64,000 nucleotides of DNA from Paracholeplasma brassicae (GTDB lineage Bacteria > Bacillota_I > Bacilli_A > Acholeplasmatales > UBA5453), in assembly GCF_000967915.1 (NCBI RefSeq), contig NC_022549.1, forward strand, positions 248,001 to 312,000. Direction: 5' to 3'. The position numbers were made by a program, and so were the translations under genes. Of the stretch, positions 26,004 to 36,961 are shown in pieces. The notes under the pieces are model-generated. The model worked only from the letters and a program-made list of their open reading frames with translations, was not told the DNA's origin and made no database searches. Within the stretch, counting starts at the first letter, position 1; each line of letters begins with the position of its first letter.

Positions 26004-26705
26004 ATGGGTCAAAAAGTTAGTCCAACCGGTTTACGAATTGGTGTTATCCGTGGATGGGATGCCAAATGGTATGCTGATAAGAAAAATGTGCCTGCACTTT
26101 TAAAAGAAGACTTCGAAATCCGTAAGTTCTTAAAAACAACTTACAGCAAAGCAGCAGTTTCTCAAATCGAAATCGAACGTCTAAAAGGTAAAGCAAAAGA
26201 CAGAGTAAAAATTACTCTTTACAGTGCAAAACCAGGTGTTGTTATTGGTAGAGATGCTGAAACAAAGAATAAAGCAGTAAAAACATTAGAATACATGACT
26301 AAAAAAGAAGTGATTCTAAATGTCGTAGAAGTAAAACGCGCTGAATTGAACGCAGAACTAGTTGCACAAAGCATTGCTGAACAATTAGAAAACCGTGCGT
26401 CATTCCGTCGTGTACAAAAAATTGCAATTCAAAGAGCTTTAAAAGCTGGTGCAAAAGGTGTTAAAACACTTGTTTCAGGTCGTTTAGGCGGCGCAGAAAT
26501 CGCACGTAGCGAAGGCTACTCTGAAGGCAGAGTTCCACTACACACATTAAGAGCTGACATCGATTATGCAACAGCTGAAGCAACAACCACTTACGGTAAA
26601 CTAGGTGTTAAAGTATGGATCTACAAAGGTGAAATACTACCTGGTCAAAAAGTAAGAAGCGAAGCTGCACCAAGAAGACCAAAGCGCAGTAAAGGAGGCA
26701 AATAA
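26004..26705 (+). CDS. rpsC: 30S ribosomal protein S3
   Basis: 233 residues beginning [19 protein letters not shown], with the KH-domain segment [15 protein letters not shown] and the C-terminal domain [18 protein letters not shown]. The KH loop has VIGRDAE where GKxG is more usual, a small departure. S3 guards the mRNA entry tunnel. Confidence 0.97.
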   Translation: MGQKVSPTGLRIGVIRGWDAKWYADKKNVPALLKEDFEIRKFLKTTYSKAAVSQIEIERLKGKAKDRVKITLYSAKPGVVIGRDAETKNKAVKTLEYMTKKEVILNVVEVKRAELNAELVAQSIAEQLENRASFRRVQKIAIQRALKAGAKGVKTLVSGRLGGAEIARSEGYSEGRVPLHTLRADIDYATAEATTTYGKLGVKVWIYKGEILPGQKVRSEAAPRRPKRSKGGK

Positions 26706-26707
26706 TT

Positions 26708-27124
26708 ATGTTAATGCCAAAAAGAACTAAATATCGCCGCCCTCACCGCGTTAGCTATGAAGGAAAAGCCAAAGGTAACTTAGAAGTATTAAATGGTACC
26801 TGGGGTCTTCAAGCAACTGAAGGTGCATGGGTTACGAACAGACAAATTGAAGCTGCTCGTATCGCGATGACAAGACATATGAAACGTGTTGGTAAAGTAT
26901 GGATCAATATTTTCCCACACATTGCAAAAACAAAAAAACCACTTGAAGTCCGCATGGGTTCAGGTAAAGGTGCCCCAGATTCATGGGTTGCCGTAGTAAA
27001 AACAGGAAAAGTAATGTTTGAAATCGGAGGCGTTTCTGATGAAATTGCAAAAGAAGCCCTAAGATTAGCATCACACAAACTACCTGTAACGACAAAGATT
27101 ATTCGTAAGGTGGGTGACCAATAA
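26708..27124 (+). CDS. rplP: 50S ribosomal protein L16
   Basis: 138 residues; [14 protein letters not shown] matches the family start and [17 protein letters not shown] is the signature near the A site. AAAGGAGG inside the rpsC tail serves as its ribosome-binding site. The stop overlaps the rpmC ATG (TAATG). Confidence 0.98.
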   Translation: MLMPKRTKYRRPHRVSYEGKAKGNLEVLNGTWGLQATEGAWVTNRQIEAARIAMTRHMKRVGKVWINIFPHIAKTKKPLEVRMGSGKGAPDSWVAVVKTGKVMFEIGGVSDEIAKEALRLASHKLPVTTKIIRKVGDQ

Positions 27125-27312
27125 TGAAAGCAACAGAAATCCGTAAAATCAGCACGCCTGATTTAAACAAACGTATCGAAGAATTAAAAATCGAATTATT
27201 CAACTTACGTTTTCAACTTGCAGTTGGTCAACTAGAAAATACCGCACGCATTAGTCAAGTAAGAAAATTAATCGCACAAATGAAAACAATCATTAGTGAA
27301 CGTAATGAGTAA
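27124..27312 (+). CDS. rpmC: 50S ribosomal protein L29
   Basis: 62 residues forming two helices, with [20 protein letters not shown] as the family signature. It lies near the tunnel exit next to L23 and is coupled to rplP. Confidence 0.97.
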   Translation: MKATEIRKISTPDLNKRIEELKIELFNLRFQLAVGQLENTARISQVRKLIAQMKTIISERNE

Positions 27313-27322
27313 GGAGGATACT

Positions 27323-27583
27323 ATGGAAAGAAATAATAGAAAAGTATTCACAGGCACTGTGGTATCTAACAAAGCAGACAAGACGATCACAGTGGTAGTT
27401 GACACATACAAAAAACACAGATTATATGGGAAACGTGTTAAAGTTTCCAAAAAATATCATGCACATGACGAAAATAACATCTGCAACATCGGGGATGTCG
27501 TAACAATTATGGAAACTCGTCCATTATCTGCGACAAAGCGTTACCGTTTAGTAGACATTATTACGAAGTCTGAAGCAATATAA
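27323..27583 (+). CDS. rpsQ: 30S ribosomal protein S17
   Basis: 86 residues; the OB-fold segments [19 protein letters not shown] and [17 protein letters not shown] are typical. I chose ATG 27323, nine bases after AAGGAGG, over an in-frame upstream start at 27296 that would overlap rpmC. Confidence 0.97.
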   Translation: MERNNRKVFTGTVVSNKADKTITVVVDTYKKHRLYGKRVKVSKKYHAHDENNICNIGDVVTIMETRPLSATKRYRLVDIITKSEAI

Positions 27584-27595
27584 GGAGGGGCACAC

Positions 27596-27964
27596 ATGAT
27601 TCAACAAGAAACTAGATTAAATGTGGCAGACAATTCTGGCGCACGTGAAGTCTTAGTCATCAAAGTATTAGGTGGGACCCGCCGTCGTTACGCAAATATC
27701 GGAGATGTGGTTGTTGTTACTGTAAAGAAAGCAACACCAGGCGGTATTGTGAAAAAAGGCGACGTTGTTAAAGCAGTAGTCGTACGTACGGTATCTGGTT
27801 TAAGACGTTTAGACGGATCTTATATTAAATTCGATGACAACGCAGCAGTTATCATTAAAGAAGATTTGAACCCACGTGGAACCCGTATTTTCGGACCAGT
27901 GGCTAGGGAATTAAGAGATAAGAACTTTATGAAGATCGTTTCTCTTGCCCCAGAAGTATTATAG
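27596..27964 (+). CDS. rplN: 50S ribosomal protein L14
   Basis: 122 residues beginning [16 protein letters not shown], with [17 protein letters not shown] and the C-terminal signature [20 protein letters not shown]14 bridges to the 30S subunit and is a RsfS target. AAGGAGG precedes the ATG. Confidence 0.98.
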   Translation: MIQQETRLNVADNSGAREVLVIKVLGGTRRRYANIGDVVVVTVKKATPGGIVKKGDVVKAVVVRTVSGLRRLDGSYIKFDDNAAVIIKEDLNPRGTRIFGPVARELRDKNFMKIVSLAPEVL

Positions 27965-27975
27965 GAGGAAAGCTC

Positions 27976-28317
27976 ATGAACATTAAAAGTGGAGATACCG
28001 TTGTCGTAATTGCTGGTAAAGACAAATTTACTGTCGATAAAAAAGGCAAAAAAGTACAAACAACTGGTAAAGTTATTAAAGCTTTTCCAAATGAACAAAA
28101 AGTTTTAGTTGAAGGCGTAAACAAGGTGAAAAAACACCAAAGACCTACTCAACAAAATGAAAAAGGTTCAATTGTGGAACAAGAAGCACCAATTCATGTA
28201 TCAAATGTTATGATTCTTGATCCTAAAAAAGGTGTTCCAACTCGCGTTGGATACAAGATGGTAGACGGCAAAAAAGTTCGTTATGCTAAAAAATCAGGCG
28301 ACAGCCTTGATAAATAA
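27976..28317 (+). CDS. rplX: 50S ribosomal protein L24
   Basis: 113 residues with the KOW motif [20 protein letters not shown] at the N terminus, which initiates 50S assembly, and [18 protein letters not shown] after it. The spacing between KOW strands is a little longer than usual. Confidence 0.96.
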   Translation: MNIKSGDTVVVIAGKDKFTVDKKGKKVQTTGKVIKAFPNEQKVLVEGVNKVKKHQRPTQQNEKGSIVEQEAPIHVSNVMILDPKKGVPTRVGYKMVDGKKVRYAKKSGDSLDK

Positions 28318-28331
28318 GAAGGAGTTTGACT

Positions 28332-28874
28332 ATGAGTAGCAGATTAAAAGAAAAATATGAAACCCTCACCAAACCCGAATTAATTAAAGCATTCAACTAT
28401 ACTACTGTGATGCAAGTGCCTAAGATTGACAAAATTGTAATCAATATGGGTATTGGCGACGCCGTTGCTAATCCAAAAGCACTAGATGATGCTGTTGAAG
28501 AATTAGCAGTAATCACTGGTCAAAAACCTGTTGTTACAAAAGCAAAAAAATCAATTGCAAACTTCAAATTACGTGAAGGTATGCCAATTGGTGCTAAGGT
28601 GACATTACGTGGAGATAGAATGTATTATTTCTTAGATAAATTAGTTTCAATTGCATTACCACGTGTACGTGACTTCAGAGGTATCTCAAAAGATGCATTT
28701 GATGGTCGCGGTAACTATACGCTTGGTGTCAAAGAACAATTAATTTTCCCAGAAATTAATTTCGATAAAGTGAAGAAAGTACGTGGCATGGACATTGTCA
28801 TCGTTACGACGGCACAATCAGATGAAGAAGGTAGAGCATTACTAACTTCACTTGGTTTACCGTTCAAGAAATAA
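28332..28874 (+). CDS. rplE: 50S ribosomal protein L5
   Basis: 180 residues, binding 5S rRNA in the central protuberance. [39 protein letters not shown] and [19 protein letters not shown] are family blocks. ATG 28332 is nine bases after the AAGGAG ribosome-binding site; an in-frame TTG at 28326 is too close to it. Confidence 0.97.
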   Translation: MSSRLKEKYETLTKPELIKAFNYTTVMQVPKIDKIVINMGIGDAVANPKALDDAVEELAVITGQKPVVTKAKKSIANFKLREGMPIGAKVTLRGDRMYYFLDKLVSIALPRVRDFRGISKDAFDGRGNYTLGVKEQLIFPEINFDKVKKVRGMDIVIVTTAQSDEEGRALLTSLGLPFKK

Positions 28875-28886
28875 AGGAGAATAAAC

Positions 28887-29072
28887 ATGGCTAAAAAATC
28901 AATGATTGCTAAGCAACAACGCAAAGCAAAGTTTTCAACTCGTGAATATACCAGATGTTCTGTTTGTGGAAGACCACACTCAGTTTATCAAAAGTTCGGA
29001 GTATGCCGTATTTGTTTTCGTGAATTAGCGTACAAGGGAGAACTTCCTGGCGTTAAAAAAGCTAGCTGGTAA
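28887..29072 (+). CDS. rpsN: 30S ribosomal protein S14, zinc-binding type Z
   Basis: 61 residues with [20 protein letters not shown], the two CxxC pairs that hold zinc in the short type of S14. This is the housekeeping form in Firmicutes and Mollicutes; no zinc-free paralogue is in the window. Confidence 0.98.
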   Translation: MAKKSMIAKQQRKAKFSTREYTRCSVCGRPHSVYQKFGVCRICFRELAYKGELPGVKKASW

Positions 29073-29089
29073 GAAGGAGGAAGCAAATT

Positions 29090-29488
29090 ATGGTTATGAC
29101 TGATCCAATCGCGGATTTACTAACAAGAATCCGTAACGCAAATCAAATGCGTCATCAAACGGTTGAAATCCCTGCTTCAAGAATTAAAGCAGACGTATTA
29201 AGCGTTCTTAAACAAGAAGGCTTTATCGTAGATTTCACTAAAAAAGAAGGTACTACTCAAGGTACTTTAGTAGTCACTTTAAAATATGCCGCAAACAATG
29301 AGCGCGTAATTAAAGGTTTAAAAAGGATATCGAAACCAGGCCTTCGTGTATACGCACAGGTTGAACAATTACCAACTGTACTTAACGGACTTGGGATTGC
29401 AATCATTTCGACATCAAAAGGCTTAATGACAGATCGTGAAGCGAGAAAACAACAAATCGGTGGCGAAGTTATCGCCTACGTTTGGTAA
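29090..29488 (+). CDS. rpsH: 30S ribosomal protein S8
   Basis: 132 residues; [19 protein letters not shown] opens the protein and [20 protein letters not shown] closes it. ATG 29090 lies nine bases after AAGGAGG, better than ATG 29096. S8 is the known autoregulator of spc operons in other bacteria. Confidence 0.98.
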   Translation: MVMTDPIADLLTRIRNANQMRHQTVEIPASRIKADVLSVLKQEGFIVDFTKKEGTTQGTLVVTLKYAANNERVIKGLKRISKPGLRVYAQVEQLPTVLNGLGIAIISTSKGLMTDREARKQQIGGEVIAYVW

Positions 29489-29503
29489 TAGGAGGAAAAT
29501 AAT

Positions 29504-30046
29504 ATGTCACGTATTGGTAATAAAGTGATCAAAGTTCCTGCTGGTGTCAACGTAGAAGTAACGCCAACTAATTTCGTTACTGTTACAGGGCCAAAAGGAA
29601 CTCTACAATTCCAATTTTCAACTGTGATTACAATTGAAATGGAAAACAATGAAATCACCATCAAAAGATCTTCTGACGTTAATGACGTTAGAAAATTACA
29701 TGGTACAACAAGAGCTGTATTAGCTAATATGGTTACTGGTGTATCTGTTGGTTTCAAAAGAGAATTAGAAATTATTGGGGTTGGGTATAGAGCACAACTT
29801 CAAGGAAATAAGTTAGTCTTAAATGCGGGTTATTCACACTTAGTAGAACTTGACGTTCCAAATGGTGTGACTGTGACTTTACCAAAGAATACTGAAGTTA
29901 TTATCGAAGGATATGACAAGCAAGTCGTTGGTGAATTCGCTGCAAACATTAGAGCTGTAAGAAAACCAGAACCTTACAAAGGTAAAGGGATTCGTTACAA
30001 AGGCGAAAATGTACGTCGCAAAGAAGGCAAGACTGCTAAGAAGTAG
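29504..30046 (+). CDS. rplF: 50S ribosomal protein L6
   Basis: 180 residues beginning [15 protein letters not shown], with the C-terminal signature [20 protein letters not shown] near the factor-binding site. AGGAGG precedes the ATG. Confidence 0.98.
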   Translation: MSRIGNKVIKVPAGVNVEVTPTNFVTVTGPKGTLQFQFSTVITIEMENNEITIKRSSDVNDVRKLHGTTRAVLANMVTGVSVGFKRELEIIGVGYRAQLQGNKLVLNAGYSHLVELDVPNGVTVTLPKNTEVIIEGYDKQVVGEFAANIRAVRKPEPYKGKGIRYKGENVRRKEGKTAKK

Positions 30047-30058
30047 GAGGGCATATAT

Positions 30059-30415
30059 ATGATAAATAAACAATCAAGCAATGCAACACGTCAAAAAAGA
30101 CATCTTCGCATTCGTCGTACTCTTAACGGTACAGCAGCAAGACCACGTTTAAGTGTATATCGCTCTAATACAGCTTTCTATGTACAATTAATCGACGATG
30201 TGAATCAAGTTACATTATTTGCTGCAAGAAGCACAGAAATCGAAGGCGTTAAAGGCGCTAACGTAGCTGCTGCAGAAGCAACAGGTAAATTAATCGCTGA
30301 AAAAGCGATTGCTGGTGGTATCACTGCTGTTGTATTTGACAGAAGTGGTTACTTATACCATGGTCGTATCAAAGCTTTAGCCGATGCAGCTCGTAATGCC
30401 GGCTTACAATTCTAA
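30059..30415 (+). CDS. rplR: 50S ribosomal protein L18
   Basis: 118 residues binding 5S rRNA. The basic N-terminal [20 protein letters not shown] and the C-terminal [20 protein letters not shown] are diagnostic. Confidence 0.98.
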   Translation: MINKQSSNATRQKRHLRIRRTLNGTAARPRLSVYRSNTAFYVQLIDDVNQVTLFAARSTEIEGVKGANVAAAEATGKLIAEKAIAGGITAVVFDRSGYLYHGRIKALADAARNAGLQF

Positions 30416-30427
30416 GGAGGAGAAAAC

Positions 30428-30928
30428 ATGCGTAAACAAAGAGAAAAAGAAGTAGAATTATTTGAAGATCGCGTTGTCTCCATCAACCGTGTTACTAAAG
30501 TAGTTAAGGGTGGACGTCGTTTTAGATTTGCAGCCTTAGTTGTTATTGGTGACAAAAACGGCACAATTGGATTTGGCATGGGCAAAGCACAAGAAGTTCC
30601 AGATGCGATCAAAAAAGCAGTTGAAGCAGCTAAAAAGAATACAATTAAGATTTCAATCGTAAACAACACCATCGCTCATACCGTAACAGGTAACTATGGC
30701 GCAGGTAAAGTATTCTTAAAACCAGCTTCTGAAGGTACTGGGGTAATTGCAGGTGGTGCGGTTCGTACAATTTGTGAATTAGCTGGTATCAACAACATTT
30801 TAAGTAAGTCATTAGGTTCTAAATCACCAATTAACATGGTGAGAGCAACATTTGCAGGTTTAGAAAGTGTCAAAACAATTGAAGAAGTTGCTGCATTACG
30901 CGGTGTTTCTGTAGAAAGTTTGGTGTAA
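30428..30928 (+). CDS. rpsE: 30S ribosomal protein S5
   Basis: 166 residues. [20 protein letters not shown], with the loop linked to decoding accuracy, and the [20 protein letters not shown] strand are standard. AGGAGGAGA precedes the ATG. Confidence 0.98.
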   Translation: MRKQREKEVELFEDRVVSINRVTKVVKGGRRFRFAALVVIGDKNGTIGFGMGKAQEVPDAIKKAVEAAKKNTIKISIVNNTIAHTVTGNYGAGKVFLKPASEGTGVIAGGAVRTICELAGINNILSKSLGSKSPINMVRATFAGLESVKTIEEVAALRGVSVESLV

Positions 30929-30931
30929 TCT

Positions 30932-31111
30932 ATGAAAATTGAAATCACATTAAAGAAATCTTTAATCGGTAGAAAACAAAATCAAGTTAAAACTGCTCAC
31001 GCTTTAGGACTAAGAAAATTAAACTCATCAGTAGTTAAAGAGAGAAATGAAGCCATCGATGGTATGGTTAACACAATCGCTCATTTAGTTACTGTCAAAG
31101 AAATCGCGTAA
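30932..31111 (+). CDS. rpmD: 50S ribosomal protein L30
   Basis: A 59-residue gene three bases after the rpsE stop, beginning [20 protein letters not shown], then [13 protein letters not shown], which is the L30 pattern. There is no clear ribosome-binding site, so it probably depends on coupling to rpsE. Confidence 0.95.
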   Translation: MKIEITLKKSLIGRKQNQVKTAHALGLRKLNSSVVKERNEAIDGMVNTIAHLVTVKEIA

Positions 31112-31125
31112 AGGAGGGCAAAACG

Positions 31126-31563
31126 ATGTTAAATGAATTAAGACCAAATGAGGGTGCTCGTAAAAGTCGTAAAAGACTAGGACGCGGTATCGGTAGTGGC
31201 ACTGGTAAGACAGCTGGTAAAGGTTCTAAAGGACAAAATGCTAGATCTGGCGGCGGTGTTCGTCTCGGTTTTGAAGGTGGACAAATTCCTTTCTTCCAAC
31301 GTCTGCCTAAACGCGGATTTACTAACGTAAATAGAAAAGAATTTGCAATCGTTAACTTAACACAATTAAATGTGTTTAACGATGGCGATGTTGTCACACC
31401 AGAAGTATTATTAGAGAAAAAAATCATCGGAAAATTACAATCAGGCGTTAAAGTGTTAGCGAATGGTACTTTAGAAAAGAAATTAACAGTTAAAGCAAAC
31501 CATTTTTCAAAACAAGCTCTTGAGTTAATCCAACAAGCGGGCGGAACGGCTGAGGTAATTTAA
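31126..31563 (+). CDS. rplO: 50S ribosomal protein L15
   Basis: 145 residues; the flexible N terminus [20 protein letters not shown] followed by [15 protein letters not shown] is diagnostic, and the C-terminal globular domain is complete. Its 3' end carries GAGGT, the ribosome-binding site of secY. Confidence 0.98.
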   Translation: MLNELRPNEGARKSRKRLGRGIGSGTGKTAGKGSKGQNARSGGGVRLGFEGGQIPFFQRLPKRGFTNVNRKEFAIVNLTQLNVFNDGDVVTPEVLLEKKIIGKLQSGVKVLANGTLEKKLTVKANHFSKQALELIQQAGGTAEVI

Positions 31564-31564
31564 C

Positions 31565-32866
31565 ATGTACCGTATTAAAGCGATATTTTCAAACACACAA
31601 GTACTAAAAAGATTAGGATTTACCCTATTAATTTTATTTATTTTCCGTGTGACCACGTGGATTCCAATTCCACTGATTGATACATCCGCTATAACTGGTC
31701 TAATTGCAAGTAATGACTTCTTAGCAATCCTTAATAACTTTTCAGGAAACGCCCTTGGACGTTTCTCGATCATGGCAATGGGTATTAGCCCATACATCAC
31801 CGCATCGATCATTGTTCAAATGTTACAAATGGACATTATCCCAGTCTTAAAAGAATGGGCTGATCAAGGTGAAGCTGGTAAACGTAAATTAACTCGTTTA
31901 ACACGCATCATGGGGTTAGTTTTATCATTCGTTCAAGCGATGGTATTACTACTTGGGTTATCGGTTGGCGGAAATGAGTTCATTACCTCAATTCTAGATC
32001 CTTCACCATTCCTTTACGTCTACATGGCATTAATTGTTACCGCAGGTACAGCTTTTGCAATGTGGATTGCTGATTTAATCACGCGTAAAGGTGTAGGTAA
32101 CGGTACATCGCTATTAATTGTTGCTGGTATTATTACATCATTACCTTCAATGATCACTGTTCTTTGGACTAAATACATTACAAATGGCGCAGGTGGCTTA
32201 GATATATTCTTCTTCATCTTAATTCTTGTATTATACTTCGGTATTTTACTAGGGGTAACTTACCTAGAATTAACCAGACGTAAAGTACCGATTCAATATG
32301 CGAATCGTAAAGCTGGCCAAGGAAAAACAGATTCTAATTTACCAATTAAGTTAAATACAGCAGGCGTGATTCCAGTAATCTTCGCTTCAACAATCCTAAG
32401 TATTCCAATGAGCATCATCGGCTTCTTTACAAGTAATGCCGCAAGTGGTGCTGGTTACTGGATTGACCAAATATTTAACTATCAAAATCCAATTGGGTTT
32501 GTATTATATATGGCATTGATTTTAGTATTTACTTTCTTCTACTCATTCTTGATGTTAAATCCAGAAAAAGTATCAGACAATTTATCAAAATCAAACGCCT
32601 ATATCCCAGGGGTAAGACCAGGGCTAGAAACTCAAAATTATATCGCGAAATTATTATTTAAGATTACACTACTTGGGTCTGTGTACTTATTAATTCTTGC
32701 CGCACTACCAATTATCACAACCGTTGTATTTAACTTCTCAGGAGCTGAATCACAATCTGTTATTCTTGGTGGTACATCGTTACTAATCGTCGTTGGGGTT
32801 GCTATGGAAACAACTAAGCAACTTGAAACCGAAGCAACGAATCAAGAATATAAAGGTATTTTCTAA
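31565..32866 (+). CDS. secY: Protein translocase subunit SecY
   Basis: 433 residues with about ten membrane segments, the channel of the general secretion pathway. LGISPYITASIIVQ-type sequence (MGISPYITASIIVQMLQMD) in segment 2, DLITRKGVGNGTSLLIVAGI and LPIKLNTAGVIPVIFASTIL are family signatures. It serves export of the lipoproteins encoded at 53-64 kb. The start follows the rplO stop by one base. Confidence 0.98.
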   Translation: MYRIKAIFSNTQVLKRLGFTLLILFIFRVTTWIPIPLIDTSAITGLIASNDFLAILNNFSGNALGRFSIMAMGISPYITASIIVQMLQMDIIPVLKEWADQGEAGKRKLTRLTRIMGLVLSFVQAMVLLLGLSVGGNEFITSILDPSPFLYVYMALIVTAGTAFAMWIADLITRKGVGNGTSLLIVAGIITSLPSMITVLWTKYITNGAGGLDIFFFILILVLYFGILLGVTYLELTRRKVPIQYANRKAGQGKTDSNLPIKLNTAGVIPVIFASTILSIPMSIIGFFTSNAASGAGYWIDQIFNYQNPIGFVLYMALILVFTFFYSFLMLNPEKVSDNLSKSNAYIPGVRPGLETQNYIAKLLFKITLLGSVYLLILAALPIITTVVFNFSGAESQSVILGGTSLLIVVGVAMETTKQLETEATNQEYKGIF

Positions 32867-32902
32867 GATAATTAGCAAGACTTAAGGCGGAGGTATTTAG
32901 GG

Positions 32903-33550
32903 ATGAGATTAATTATTATGGGTCCTCCTGGTGCTGGTAAAGGCTCCCAGGCGGCGAAATTAATAAACTATTATAATATACCTCATATTTCAACGGGAGA
33001 TATGTTTAGAGCGCAGCTCAAAAGCCAATCTCCCCTTGGAAAAATCGTTCAAAGTTACATTAATGAAGGTAAGCTCGTTAGAGATTCATTGACCAATGAA
33101 ATCGTTAAAGACCGTTTATTAGGCGAAGATGTTCAAACCTCTTTTCTAATGGATGGTTACCCACGCAATATTTTTCAAGCGGAAGCTTTCGATGAACTCT
33201 TAAAAGAGAAGAATTGGAAGATTGATGGTGTGATTAACATTGAAGTGGACACCGATTTATTGATGGGAAGAACAACAGGTAGACGTGTATGTCCAACTTG
33301 TGGGGCAACTTATCATATCGACACGAATAAACCAATGGTTGATGGTATTTGCGATAAAGATCAAACCCCATTGATGCAAAGAGAAGACGACAAGCCAGAA
33401 ACGGTAAAACATCGTCTTGAAGTATATTATGAACAAACAGAACCAGTCATCGATTATTACGCTCAACAAGGCTTATTAATCAATATTGATGGCTCTGGAA
33501 CAATCGACGAAGTATTCGAACGATTAATAAAAAGGATTGATTCTAAATGA
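32903..33550 (+). CDS. adk: Adenylate kinase, zinc-lid type
   Basis: Converts ATP and AMP to two ADP. 215 residues: P-loop [11 protein letters not shown] (7-17), [19 protein letters not shown], and a LID domain with C130-x2-C133 and C150-x2-D153, the CCCD zinc set of Gram-positive enzymes. The stop codon overlaps the map start as ATGA. Confidence 0.98.
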   Translation: MRLIIMGPPGAGKGSQAAKLINYYNIPHISTGDMFRAQLKSQSPLGKIVQSYINEGKLVRDSLTNEIVKDRLLGEDVQTSFLMDGYPRNIFQAEAFDELLKEKNWKIDGVINIEVDTDLLMGRTTGRRVCPTCGATYHIDTNKPMVDGICDKDQTPLMQREDDKPETVKHRLEVYYEQTEPVIDYYAQQGLLINIDGSGTIDEVFERLIKRIDSK

Positions 33551-34296
33551 TCACAATTAAATCAGATAGAGAAATCAGTTTGATGCGCGAGGCTGGCCGT
33601 ATGGTTGCCTTAACACGCGAAGAAGTAAAAAAACACATTAAACCTGGTATGGATACAAAAACACTCGATAGGATTGCAGAAGACTACATCTTATCCTTAG
33701 GTGGTATCCCATCATTTAAAGATTACAATGGTTTTCCTGGTAGCGTCTGTCTATCAGTAAACGAAGTCGTTGTTCATGGAATTCCTTCTAAAAAGGTAAT
33801 TCTAAAAGAAGGCGATCTGGTTTCACTCGACATTGGTGTTCTATATAAAGGCTATCATGGCGATTCGGCATGGACGTTTCCTGTTGGATCAATTAGTGAA
33901 GAAAACCAACAACTTTTAGATGTGACACTTCAATCTCTTTACGAAGGGTTGAAGCAAATAAAACCGGGCAACCGAGTATCGGATATTTCACATGCAATTG
34001 AAACTTATGTTAAACCATTTGGTTATGGTATTGTAGAGGAATTTACAGGCCATGGCATCGGTTCTAAATTACATGAAGATCCGTATGTTCCAAATTTCGG
34101 GAAACCAGGCACAGGACCTGTCTTAAAAAAAGGCATGACCTTATGTGTCGAACCCATGGTTAATATTGGAACCAAACGTGTGGTTGTCTTAAAAGATAAC
34201 TGGACGACGGTTACGGCCGATCGTAAAAACAGCGCACACTTCGAACACATGATTGTGGTAACCGAAGATGGTTGTGAAATATTAACTGAACTTTAA
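33547..34296 (+). CDS. map: Methionine aminopeptidase, type I
   Basis: Removes the initiator methionine. 249 residues, with metal ligands in [21 protein letters not shown] (two Asp), [14 protein letters not shown] (His), CVEPMVNIG (Glu) and the terminal [14 protein letters not shown] (Glu). Starts within the adk stop codon. Confidence 0.97.
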   Translation: MITIKSDREISLMREAGRMVALTREEVKKHIKPGMDTKTLDRIAEDYILSLGGIPSFKDYNGFPGSVCLSVNEVVVHGIPSKKVILKEGDLVSLDIGVLYKGYHGDSAWTFPVGSISEENQQLLDVTLQSLYEGLKQIKPGNRVSDISHAIETYVKPFGYGIVEEFTGHGIGSKLHEDPYVPNFGKPGTGPVLKKGMTLCVEPMVNIGTKRVVVLKDNWTTVTADRKNSAHFEHMIVVTEDGCEILTEL

Positions 34297-34308
34297 AGGA
34301 GGCTATTT

Positions 34309-34527
34309 ATGGCAAGAGAAGATTTAATCGAAGTTCAAGCAAAAGTCGTCGAAGTACTACCTAATACCAAATTTAAAGTTGAACTTGAAAATGGGCATGT
34401 TGTACTCGCACACGTATCTGGTAAAATCCGTATGAATAATATACGCATTTTACCTGGTGATAGCGTAACAGTTGAGTTATCACCATATGATTTAACGCGC
34501 GGCAGAATTACATACCGCCGTCGATAG
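34309..34527 (+). CDS. infA: Translation initiation factor IF-1
   Basis: 72 residues, the S1-type OB fold covering the ribosomal A site. [20 protein letters not shown] and [16 protein letters not shown] are diagnostic. AAAGGAGG precedes the ATG. Confidence 0.98.
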   Translation: MAREDLIEVQAKVVEVLPNTKFKVELENGHVVLAHVSGKIRMNNIRILPGDSVTVELSPYDLTRGRITYRRR

Positions 34528-34539
34528 GAGGAAAATCAC

Positions 34540-34653
34540 ATGAAAGTTAGAGCATCAGTAAAACCTATTTGCGACAAATGTAAAGTAGTTAAACGCAAAG
34601 GTAGAGTAATGGTTATTTGTGAAAATCCAAAACACAAACAACGTCAAGGATAA
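34540..34653 (+). CDS. rpmJ: 50S ribosomal protein L36
   Basis: 37 residues, [20 protein letters not shown] then a Cys/His pair ([13 protein letters not shown]), the zinc-ribbon form of L36. AGGAGG lies upstream of ATG 34540. Confidence 0.97.
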   Translation: MKVRASVKPICDKCKVVKRKGRVMVICENPKHKQRQG

Positions 34654-34668
34654 TAGGAGAGTAAAATT

Positions 34669-35034
34669 ATGGCACGTATAGCAGGTATTGATATTCCACG
34701 TGACAAACGTGTAGTTATCGCCTTAACATATGTTTATGGCATCGGCAAGACAACGTCACAAATCGTATTAGAAAAAGCGAATGTTAATGTTAACACTCGC
34801 GTTAAAGATTTAACCGAAGATGAGTTAAACCGTATTCGTCAAGAAGTAGCAAATTTCCAAGTTGAAGGTGACTTACGTAGAGAAGTAACCCTAAACATCA
34901 AACGCTTAATGGAAATCGGTTCTTATCGTGGTATTCGTCATAGAAAAGGCTTACCAGTTCGCGGACAAAACACTAGAAATAATGCGCGTACTAGAAAAGG
35001 TAAAGCTAAAACTATCGCGAATAAGAAGAAATAA
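34669..35034 (+). CDS. rpsM: 30S ribosomal protein S13
   Basis: 121 residues beginning [15 protein letters not shown]; the helix-two-turn-helix [20 protein letters not shown] and the basic C-terminal [19 protein letters not shown] are typical. It contacts P-site tRNA and the 50S subunit. Confidence 0.98.
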   Translation: MARIAGIDIPRDKRVVIALTYVYGIGKTTSQIVLEKANVNVNTRVKDLTEDELNRIRQEVANFQVEGDLRREVTLNIKRLMEIGSYRGIRHRKGLPVRGQNTRNNARTRKGKAKTIANKKK

Positions 35035-35045
35035 GGAGGGCTATC

Positions 35046-35432
35046 ATGGCAGGTAAAAGAAATACTAAACGTCGCGTTAAAAAGAACATCCCTGTAGGGG
35101 CTGCTCACATTCACACAACGTTTAATAATACAATCGTAACAATTACTGACCAAGGTGGTAACGCCATCGCTTGGAGCAGTGCGGGTGCCCTTGGATTCAA
35201 AGGTTCACGTAAATCAACACCATTTGCAGCTCAAATGTCTGCTGAAGCAGCAGCTAAAGCAGCAATGGAACATGGTGTAATCAAAGTAGAAGTGTCTGTA
35301 AAAGGTCCAGGCCCAGGTAGAGAAGCAGCAATTCGTTCTCTACAAGCAGCTGGTTTAGAAATCTCATCAATTAAAGATGTGACACCAGTTCCTCATAACG
35401 GATGCCGTCCTCCAAAACGTCCACGTGGCTAA
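35046..35432 (+). CDS. rpsK: 30S ribosomal protein S11
   Basis: 128 residues; [20 protein letters not shown] and the C-terminal [18 protein letters not shown] are diagnostic. It lies on the 30S platform by the mRNA exit. Confidence 0.98.
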   Translation: MAGKRNTKRRVKKNIPVGAAHIHTTFNNTIVTITDQGGNAIAWSSAGALGFKGSRKSTPFAAQMSAEAAAKAAMEHGVIKVEVSVKGPGPGREAAIRSLQAAGLEISSIKDVTPVPHNGCRPPKRPRG

Positions 35433-35465
35433 TTGGAATAAATATTAAAACAGGAGGTAATCATT

Positions 35466-36470
35466 TTGCAAGATCTTAAATTTTCAAAACCAGAGGTTAA
35501 AATCGAGTCGGTTTCAGCTGATAATCGAGTTGCAAGATTCGTCATTAGCCCATTAGAACGTGGCTATGGTATTACAATCGGTAATTCACTTAGACGTGTG
35601 TTACTGTCAAGTCTTCCTGGTGCAGCAATCGTTAACGTAAAAATTGATGGTGCTGAACATGAATTTTCGACACTTGAAGGTGTGATGGAAGACGTCATGA
35701 GCATCGTTCTTAACTTAAAGAAGGTTGTTTTATCCGTAGATTCAACAGATCCTAATTTTGAAAAAGAAATTGAAATTCATCAAAATGGCGCTGGTGTTGT
35801 CACTGCCTCAGATATCATTCATGATAATGAGATTAAAGTTGTTAACCCAGATCAAGTGATTGCCACTGTAGTTGAAGGCGGCAAATTATCGATGTATATG
35901 ACAGTAAGACGTGGCATTGGCTATGTTGGATCTGTCGAAAATAAAAAGCATTCTAAAAATGTTGGTGTCATTGCAATTGACTCCATTTACACACCAATCA
36001 ACCGCGTATCTTACGACGTTGAAAAAACCCGTGTAAATAACGACGCAAACTATGATAAACTAATCATGGATGTTGAAACCAATGGTGCAGTAAAAGCACA
36101 CGAAGCATTGTCTTTAGCAGCAAAAATGATGATGGACTACTTAACGGTAGTGGTTGACTTAAACGAAGCTTCTCATGAAATTAGTTTCATGGCAGAACGT
36201 CCAAGTGAAACAAACACCACTCGTTTAGAAAAACCAATCGAAGAACTTGATTTATCAGTTCGTTCATTTAACTGTTTAAAACGTGCAGGAATCAACACGC
36301 TTGCTGAATTAACAAAGAAAACAGAAGAAGAAATGATGCGTGTACGTAATTTAGGTCGCAAGTCATTAAAAGAAGTTAAAGAGAAGTTAGAAGATTTAGG
36401 ATTAGGTTTTGCCCAAGGATTTTCTAGTGGCAGACGTTCCGAATCTATCTTAGACGATGACAACGAGTAA
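35466..36470 (+). CDS. rpoA: RNA polymerase alpha subunit
   Basis: 334 residues. The N-terminal assembly domain has [20 protein letters not shown] and [20 protein letters not shown]; the C-terminal DNA- and activator-binding domain begins near residue 255 with [19 protein letters not shown] and [14 protein letters not shown]. The start is TTG at 35466, seven bases after a perfect AGGAGGT; no ATG suits the conserved N terminus. A strong ribosome-binding site with a weak start codon suggests tuned expression. Confidence 0.97.
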   Translation: MQDLKFSKPEVKIESVSADNRVARFVISPLERGYGITIGNSLRRVLLSSLPGAAIVNVKIDGAEHEFSTLEGVMEDVMSIVLNLKKVVLSVDSTDPNFEKEIEIHQNGAGVVTASDIIHDNEIKVVNPDQVIATVVEGGKLSMYMTVRRGIGYVGSVENKKHSKNVGVIAIDSIYTPINRVSYDVEKTRVNNDANYDKLIMDVETNGAVKAHEALSLAAKMMMDYLTVVVDLNEASHEISFMAERPSETNTTRLEKPIEELDLSVRSFNCLKRAGINTLAELTKKTEEEMMRVRNLGRKSLKEVKEKLEDLGLGFAQGFSSGRRSESILDDDNE

Positions 36471-36481
36471 GGAGCAAAACT

Positions 36482-36844
36482 ATGGCAGGATATAGCAGAT
36501 TAAGACGTACAAGTGATCAAAGAAAAGCATTACTAAGAGACCTTGTTACAGATTTAATTATCAATGGACAAATTGAAACAACTGAAGCAAAAGCCAAAGA
36601 ACTTCGTAAAGTTGCTGACAAAATGGTTACTCTTGGTAAAAAGGGTACATTAGCAGCAAGACGTCAAGCAGCAGCATTCGTTCGTAACGAAGAAGCAGCT
36701 GAAGGACAAACCGCTTTACAAAAGTTATTTAGCGAATACGCTACAAAGTATCAAGACCGTAACGGTGGATATACGCGTATTTTCAAGACAATGCCAAGAA
36801 GAGGCGATTCAGCGCCGATGGCAATCATTCAATTCGTTGAATAA
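36482..36844 (+). CDS. rplQ: 50S ribosomal protein L17
   Basis: 120 residues; [20 protein letters not shown] and the C-terminal [20 protein letters not shown] are diagnostic. Last gene of the ribosomal operon, followed by a strong terminator. Confidence 0.98.
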   Translation: MAGYSRLRRTSDQRKALLRDLVTDLIINGQIETTEAKAKELRKVADKMVTLGKKGTLAARRQAAAFVRNEEAAEGQTALQKLFSEYATKYQDRNGGYTRIFKTMPRRGDSAPMAIIQFVE

Positions 36845-36850
36845 TCTAAG

Positions 36851-36877
36851 AGGCATGCGTAAGCATGCCTTTTTTTG
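36851..36877 (+). terminator. Terminator of the S10-spc-alpha operon
   Basis: AGGCATGC and GCATGCCT form a perfect 8-bp stem with loop GTAA, followed by seven Ts. Confidence 0.95.
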
Positions 36878-36933
36878 TACAAAAAAATTAGATAAACAGC
36901 TAATAATATCTAGAAAAATTAGTGAAAATAGCG

Positions 36934-36939
36934 TATAAT
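36934..36939 (+). promoter_or_regulatory. -10 element upstream of pepF
   Basis: A perfect TATAAT lies 22 bases before the ATG. No convincing -35 is seen at 16-18 bases. Confidence 0.5.
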
Positions 36940-36961
36940 GTTTTTAATTGGAGGGTAAGAA

